Below are positions 13,591-22,902 of a stretch of DNA of 64,000 bases, one piece after another. Numbering within the stretch: position 1 is the stretch's first letter; the number at the start of each line of letters is the position of its first letter. Below the pieces are notes generated by a model. It was not told the origin of the DNA and searched no databases. It saw nothing but the letters and a program-made list of their open reading frames with translations. The stretch spans positions 373,776 through 437,775 of the forward strand of contig BJOX01000029.1 of the NCBI GenBank assembly GCA_009731375.1. Direction: 5' to 3'. The translations under genes were made by a program, and so were the position numbers. The DNA comes from Paulinella micropora (lineage: Eukaryota > Cercozoa > Imbricatea > Euglyphida).

Positions 13591-14704
13591 CCTATCTATC
13601 TATCTATCTCCGCCTGGTACTAGGGAGGTTTGGTATCGCCTGTATCAGTCCCTTCCGTGCAAACATCACGGCTTAGCTGGGCATCGGGTTAATACTTTAT
13701 TCACAGATTTCCTTGGTTGACGAAATCAGAAGCTCCTTTTTTCTGACATTAGTCGATATCTCATCAGTTGATCTCATCACTTATTCCACGGAGTGAACCA
13801 AGGCCACTTGAGGTGTCACTGACCCTCCCTTGGGCTTGGTGTTTTGAAATGGGTGCCATCTGTCGACAGACAGAGAATTAGGGGATGGTGTGAGTGTGCT
13901 GGGCCCGTGGTGGGGTGCCTTATGTGTGCCTAGCCATACGCCTATAAGTCACATGCCGAAATAGCGACGGGAAGCACAATCCTGTTCCCTCAGGGTGCCC
14001 TTTCTCGCTTGTTGAGCCCGGAATAAAACCCACAGTGCTCTGTCGGTTTATACTAGACTGTCGAACAGTCTCGAAACTCCATCTGCTTACTGGGCCCTCT
14101 GTAATGGAGGTGGGAGCTCGTTCTGCAAGGGGCGCTTATGGAACGAGCCCTGGCCCCGCCTGGTACTAGGGAGGTGTGGTATCGCCTGTATCAGTCCCTT
14201 CCGTGCAAACATCACGGCTTAGCTGGGCATCGGGTTAATACTTTATTCACAGACTTCCTTGGTTGACGAAATCAGAAGCTCCTTTTTTCTGACATTAGTC
14301 GATATCTCATCTATCTATCTATCATGCTATGGGCTCTTTCCCACACTCCTCTCAATGACAATCAACACCTTCTTATTGTTCTTCTTGCTCAAGAACGGGT
14401 ATGCACGTTTCTACATCTATCTATCTATCTATCTATCTATCTATATATCTATCTATCTATCTATCTATCTATATATATATATATATATATATCTATCTAT
14501 CTATCTATCTATCCATCTATCCATCTATCTATCTGTCTATCTGTCTATTCTATCTATCTATCTATCTATCTATCCATCTATCTATCTATCTTTCTATCTT
14601 TCTATCTATCTATCATGCTATGGGCCCTTGTTCCCACACTCCTCTCAATGACAATCAACACCTTATTGTTCTTCTTGCTCAAGAACGGGTATGTACGTTT
14701 CTAC

Positions 14705-14740
<36 letters not shown>

Positions 14741-14832
14741 GTCTATCTATCTATCTGTCCATCTATCTATCTATCTATCTATCTATCATTCTATCTATCT
14801 ATCTATCTATCTATCCATCCATCTATTCATCC

Positions 14833-14878
<46 letters not shown>

Positions 14879-15911
14879 ATATCTTCACATATCGTTCATT
14901 CACTCGTTCTATCATTAGGTACCCTCTCCTGTGTTGTTCTCTCAAAACGCACTCAACGATAGATAGATAGCTGCCTTTATATATATCATTCATTCACACC
15001 CTCAACTATAGCTAGATAGATGCATTTCTATCATTAGGTCCCCTTTGCTGTGTTGTTGTCTCAAAGCACCCTCAACGATAGATAGATAGCTGCCTTTATA
15101 TATATCATTCATTCACACCCTCAACTATAGCTAGATAGATGCATTTCTATCATTAGGTCCCCTTTGCTGTGTTGTTGTCTCAAAGCAGCCTCATCAACTG
15201 CGCAGCCTGGCACTGGTAACACAGCATACAGAACATAACATGTTAACATAACATATAGATATACCTATACATACGTACATACATACATACACACATACAC
15301 ACATACATACATACGTACCGATACATACATACATACACACATACACACATACATACATGCATACACACATACATACCTACCTTTGCTAGGTCTACCTTTG
15401 CTGGGCAGTGATGATGCAGTCAGCATGGCACCGCCCACTACTTCACACATACATACATACATACATACATACATACATACATACATGCATGCATGCATAC
15501 ATACATACATACATACATACGTACCGTACATACATACATACCGTGCATACGTACCGATACATACATACATACACACATACATACATATCTATGCTAGGTC
15601 TACCTTTGCTGGACAGTGATGCAGTCAGCATGGCACCGCCCACTACTTCATATATACATACATACATACATACATACATACATGCATGCATGCATACATA
15701 CATACATACATACATATATACATACATACGTACCGTACATACGTACATACATGCATACATACATACATACATACATACATACATACATACATACATGCAT
15801 ACACACATACATACCTACCTATGCTAGGTCTACCTTTGCTGGACAGTGATGATGCAGTCAGCATGGCACCGCCCACTACTTCACACATACATACATACAT
15901 ACATACATACA

Positions 15912-15945
<34 letters not shown>

Positions 15946-16397
15946 CATACATACGTACCGTACATACATACATACATACGTACCAATACATACATACATA
16001 CACACTTACATGCATACATACATGCATACACACATAGATATACCTATGCTAGGTCTACCTTTGCTGGACAGTGATGATGCAGTCAGCATGGCACCGCCCA
16101 CTACTTCACACATACATACATACATACATACATACATACACGCATGCATGCATGCATACATACATATATACATACATACATACATACATACATACATACA
16201 TACATACATACATACATACATACGTACCGTACATACATACGTACCGATACATACATACATACACACATACACACTTACATACATACATGCATACACACAT
16301 GCATACCTACCTATGCTAGGTCTACCTTTGCTGGACAGTGATGATGCAGTCAGCATGGTACCGCCCACTACTTCACATGCCAGCCTAAACGGTACAA

Positions 16398-16452
<55 letters not shown>

Positions 16453-17623
16453 GGTACAACAAGCGCCCCCAGCTCAGAGCCCGCTAACGAACAAGAGGTA
16501 CAAGCGAAACATAATATAACATTACATTACATTACATTACATTATATTACATTACATAATTATAAAATAACATAACATGACATAACATAACATAATCATA
16601 TCACAACATAAAAATAACATAACATAACATAACATACCATAACATAATCATAAAATAACATAATCATAACATAACATAATATAACATGACATAACATAAT
16701 TATAACATAATTATAACATATTATAACATATTATAACATAACATAACATAAGGTAACGTAATATAATCATAACATAACCTAACATAACATAACCTAACAT
16801 AACATACATGACATAACATAACATAACATAACATAACATAACATAGCATAGCATAACATAACATAACATAACATAACTTAACATAATCATAATCATAACA
16901 TAACATAACATAATCATAATCATAATCATAACATAACATAACATAACATAACATAACATAACATAACATAACATAACATAACATAACATAACATAGCATA
17001 ACATGACATAACATAACATAACGTAACATAACATGACATAACATGACATAACATAACATAACATAACATAACATACATGGCTCAGAGCCCGCCAACGAGC
17101 AAGAGGTCTATCTATCTATCTATCTATCTATAGATCTATTTATCTATCTTTTTTTTTTTTTGAAATGGGTGCCATCTGTCGACAGACAGAGAATTAGGGG
17201 ATGGTTTGGGTGTGTTGGGCCCGTGGTGGGGTGCCTTATGTGTGCCTAGCCATACGCCTATAAGTCACATGCCGAAATAGCGACGGGAAGCACAATCCTG
17301 TTCCCTCAGGGTGCCCTTTCTCGCTTGTTGAGCCCGGAATAAAACCCACAGTGCTCTGTCGGTTTATACTAGACTGTCGAACAGTCTCGAAACTCCATCT
17401 GCTTACTGGGTCCTCTGTAATGGAGGTGGGAGCTCGTTCTGCAAGGGGCGCTTATGGAACGAGCCCTGGCCCCGTGGTACTAGGGAGGTTTGGTATCGCC
17501 TGTATCAGTTCCTTCCGTGCAAACATCACGGCTTAGCTGGGCATCGGGTTAATACTTTACCCACAGACTTCCTTGGTTGACGAAATCAGAAGCTCCTTTT
17601 TTTCTGACATTAGTCGATATCTC

Positions 17624-17681
<58 letters not shown>

Positions 17682-17898
17682 TCTTGCTATCTACCTATCC
17701 AGCCATCCATCCATCCATCCACCTATCTATCTATCTATCTATCTATCTATCCATCCATCCATCCATCCACCTATCTATCTATCTATCTATTTTCCTCTAG
17801 GCGCGTTCGATGAGGCGTTACCGGCACATGCTCATCGCTTGCTCCATAGCTATGATTGCTATTTTCTTCGTGCCACAAATAGACGTCGAGATCGGCTG

Positions 17899-17938
<40 letters not shown>

Positions 17939-18128
17939 TATATATGTATATATATATATATATCTGTCTGTCTGTCTGTCGTCTGTCTATCCAACTACCT
18001 ACCCACCTACCTACCTACCTATCTATCTGTCGACACATACGCATAGATATCTCTTCCCCCCCCTTTCTTGCAGGGTAACAACCGTCACTGCTCTGTTGTC
18101 TATCTCTATCTATCTATCTATCTATCCA

Positions 18129-18184
<56 letters not shown>

Positions 18185-19210
18185 GACCCTCCCTTGGGCT
18201 TGGTTTTTTGAAATGGGTGCCATCTGTCGACAGACAGAGAATTAGGGGATGGTGTGGGTGTGCTGAGACCGTGGTGGGGTGCCTTATGTGTGCCTAGCCA
18301 TACGCCTATAAGTCACAGGCCGAAATAGCGACGGGAAGCACAATCCTGTTCCCTCAGGGTGCCCTTTCTCGCTTGTTGAGCCCGGAATAAAACCCACAGT
18401 GCTCTGTCGGTTTATACTAGACTGTCGAACAGTCTCGAAACTCCATCTGCTTACTGGGCCCTCTGTAATGGAGGTGGGAGCTCGTTCTGCAAGGGGCGCT
18501 TATGGAACGAGCCCTGGCCCCGCCTGGTACTAGGGAGCTTTGGTATCGCCTGTATCAGTCCCTTCCGTGCAAACATCACGGCTTAGCTGGGCATCGGGTC
18601 AATACTTTACAGACTTCCTTGGTTGACGAAATCAGAAGCTCCTTTTTTCTGACATTAGTCGATATCTCATCTATCTATCTATCCATCCATCCATCCCTCC
18701 ATCCATCCATCCCTCCATCCATCCATCCATCCATCTATGCATCTATCTGTCCCAGGGTTACGACGGCTACTGCTCTGCTGGTTACGGCAATGTACCCTTT
18801 GTTCACCAATGGCAACGTGGCTGGGCTGCTGGCCCAAGTCGATTACGAACTACTGCTCATGTTCACAGGTTAACTCAGGCGCGTACTGCACCACCCGGAG
18901 TTCCGGGTTTCTGGGGCCACTTTCTGGGTTCGTTTCCAGAAAAACCTGGCCTGATGGTGTGCCACTTTCACACCACCAGAACCCGGAAATCTGGCCTGTG
19001 GTGTAGAACGGACCTAAGACAGAATAAGACGAGATGGAAGAGGGCTAGATATGTCTGGTCTCCTGTTCACAGGTTAAGATAGAATAAGACGAGATAGAAC
19101 AGGGCTAGATAAGAAGATAGAAGTGACGAGATAGAACAGGTGAGGTATGTCTGGTCTATGAGCGCTGCATATCCGAGGACATAGGCATCTATTTGAATCT
19201 GCATCCATCT

Positions 19211-19271
<61 letters not shown>

Positions 19272-19299
19272 GTAGATAGATAGATAGATAGATAGATAG

Positions 19300-19376
<77 letters not shown>

Positions 19377-19428
19377 GTAGATAGATAGATAGATAGATAG
19401 CCAAACATTTCTATGTATGAACTTTTCC

Positions 19429-19482
<54 letters not shown>

Positions 19483-19634
19483 GTGAACATGGGTGGTAGT
19501 TCGAAGCCGACATGATCCAGCAGCCCAGCGACTATGTATGTATGTATGTATGTATGTATGTATGTATGTATGTATGTACGTATGTGTACGTATGTATGTA
19601 TGTATGGTTGCCGCCCGTCAACAGCAGATACATG

Positions 19635-19716
<82 letters not shown>

Positions 19717-19769
19717 GTCTGTCTGTCTGTCTAGGTCTGTTTGTGGTGACTGGTGGCATGACCAGCACC

Positions 19770-19807
<38 letters not shown>

Positions 19808-19852
19808 GTCTGTCTACGTCTGTTTGTGGTGACTGGTGGCATGACCAGCACC

Positions 19853-19898
<46 letters not shown>

Positions 19899-19953
19899 GT
19901 CTATCTGTCTGTCTAGGTGTCTGTTTGTGGTGACTGGTGGCATGACCAGCACC

Positions 19954-19995
<42 letters not shown>

Positions 19996-20160
19996 ATCTG
20001 TCTGTGTAGGTCTGTTTGTGGTGACTGGTGGCATGACCAGCACCGGTGTATTGGATAAAGTCTGGTACGCATGTATGTATGTATGTATGTATGTATGTAT
20101 GTATGTATGTATGTATGTATGTACATGTATGTATGTATGTATCGATGTACCCATCCATCC

Positions 20161-20205
<45 letters not shown>

Positions 20206-20614
20206 CTATCTATCTACCTACCTACCTACCCACCTACCCACCTACCTACCTACCTATATATCTACCTATTCTATCTATCTATCCACGTACGTAGGGACGC
20301 CGTTGTTCCCTCTGACCCCTTTAACCCGGAAAATTTTGCGGATCAGATTGTCTTCGTCATCTTTGTGACGGTCTGTACATTTGTATGTATGTGTATGTGT
20401 GTGTGTTCATGTATGCGTGTATGAAAATTTTGCCGATCAAATTGTCTTCGTCACCTTTGTGACGGTTAGGTACATACATACTGCATGCATAGCGTTGCGG
20501 TGTGTATGTGTATGTTTGCGTGTGTATATGTATGCATGTTATGTATCTATGTTGTGCCGATCACATTGTCTTCGTCATCATGTTGACGGTATGTATGTAT
20601 GCATTTCATGTACG

Positions 20615-20685
<71 letters not shown>

Positions 20686-20778
20686 TCGGAAAATATAATG
20701 TAGATTTGTATGTATGTAGGTATTGTCAAACTCTGTGGGAAATGTACCAGCAGTTTTATTACTACAAAATGCCATGGG

Positions 20779-20816
<38 letters not shown>

Positions 20817-20849
20817 CATCCATCCATCCATCCATCTATCTATCTATCG

Positions 20850-20898
<49 letters not shown>

Positions 20899-21348
20899 CC
20901 TGTGAGTGGAATGGATGCCTAGTATGTCCTCGGATATGCAGCGCTGATAGACCAAACATATCTATCTACCTGTCTATTAATCTATCCCTCCATCCACCTA
21001 CCTGCCTACCTTCTTATCTACCTATCCGTTCCTATTATGCATGTCAGAATAAATCGCATGTACACCTACCCATGTATAAATCAATAAGTACATATATGCA
21101 TTTGATATATTTATAGAATGTGAGGCAATTCAACAAATCCTGCATTGGCTTGCCCATGTATGTATGGATGGATGGATGGATGGATGGATGTATGGATGGA
21201 TGGATGGATGGATGGATGGATGGATGGATGGATGGATGGGTATGTAATGTATGTATGTATGTATGTATGTATGTATGTATGTATGTATGTATGGTAGGGA
21301 ATTCAACGAATTCTGCATTAGCCTGGGCATGTATGTATGTATGGTATG

Positions 21349-21380
<32 letters not shown>

Positions 21381-21398
21381 CATATGTATGTATGTATG

Positions 21399-21434
<36 letters not shown>

Positions 21435-22279
21435 TGTATGTATGTATGTATGCATGCATGCAATGCATGCATGCATGCATGTATGTATGTATGTATGTAT
21501 GTATGTATGTATGTTTGTATGCATGTATGCATGTATGCATGTATGTATGTATGTATGTATGTATGTATGTATGTATGTGTATGTATGTATGTATATATGT
21601 ATATATGTATCTATGTATGTATGTATGTATGTATGTATGTATGTATATATATGTATCTATGTATGTATCTATGTATGTAATGCATGTAATGTATGTATGT
21701 ATGGGAATTCAACGAATTCTGCATTAGCCTGGGCATGTATGTATGTATGTATGTATGTATGTATGTATGTATGTATGTATATATGTATATATGTGTGTAT
21801 GTATGTATGATAGGAATTAAACGAATTGTGCCTGGCGCATGTATGTATGTATGTATGTATGTATGTATGTATGTATGTATATATGTGTGTATGTATGTAT
21901 GGTAGGAAATTCAACGAATTGTGCATTAGCCTGGCGCATGTATGTATGTATGTATGTATGTATGTATGTATGCATGCATGTATGTATGTATGTAATGTAT
22001 GTAATGTATGTATGTATGTATGTATGTATGTATGTATGTATGTATGTATGTATGGGAATTCAACGAATTCTGCATTAGCCTGAGCATGTATGTATGTATG
22101 TATGTATGTATGTATGTATGTATGTATGTATGTATGTATGATAGGCAATTCGACGAATCCTGCACTGGCCTGGGCGCTTCTGGCATGGGTCTCTCTCTCT
22201 CTCTCTCCTTTCTTTCTTTCTTTCTCTCTCTCTCTCTCTCTCTCTCTCCTTTCTTTCTTTCTTTCTTTCTTTCTTCCTT

Positions 22280-22322
<43 letters not shown>

Positions 22323-22331
22323 CTCTCTCTT

Positions 22332-22417
<86 letters not shown>

Positions 22418-22601
22418 TCTGGCAAATATATACAATATGTAACTTTATGGATGCATGCATCGCACGCACGCATGCACGTTCATGTATGGCGTTTATTTTT
22501 GTCTTTCTGTAACAGGTGAGCACTATCGCAGGCAACCTGACACTACTGGGCAGCGCCGCCAACGTGATCGTCGCAGCAGCAGCACAGAAGGCAGGGGTAG
22601 G

Positions 22602-22649
<48 letters not shown>

Positions 22650-22769
22650 CTCTTTCTCTCTTGCTGTCTTCTTTTTTATTTTTATTTTTTACTTATTTTT
22701 GTTTTCTTTCTTTCTTTCTTTTTCTTTCGTTCTTTCTTTGTTTCTTTCTTTGTTTCTTCTTTGTTTATT

Positions 22770-22810
<41 letters not shown>

Positions 22811-22816
22811 ACTCAC

Positions 22817-22902
<86 letters not shown>

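Noticed and set aside
16451-16497. Alternative acceptor 'ctag' at 16451-16453 for permease exon 12
   Set aside because: Starting the exon there would give an in-frame TAA a few codons later; the acceptor at 16463 keeps phase with exons 11 and 13.
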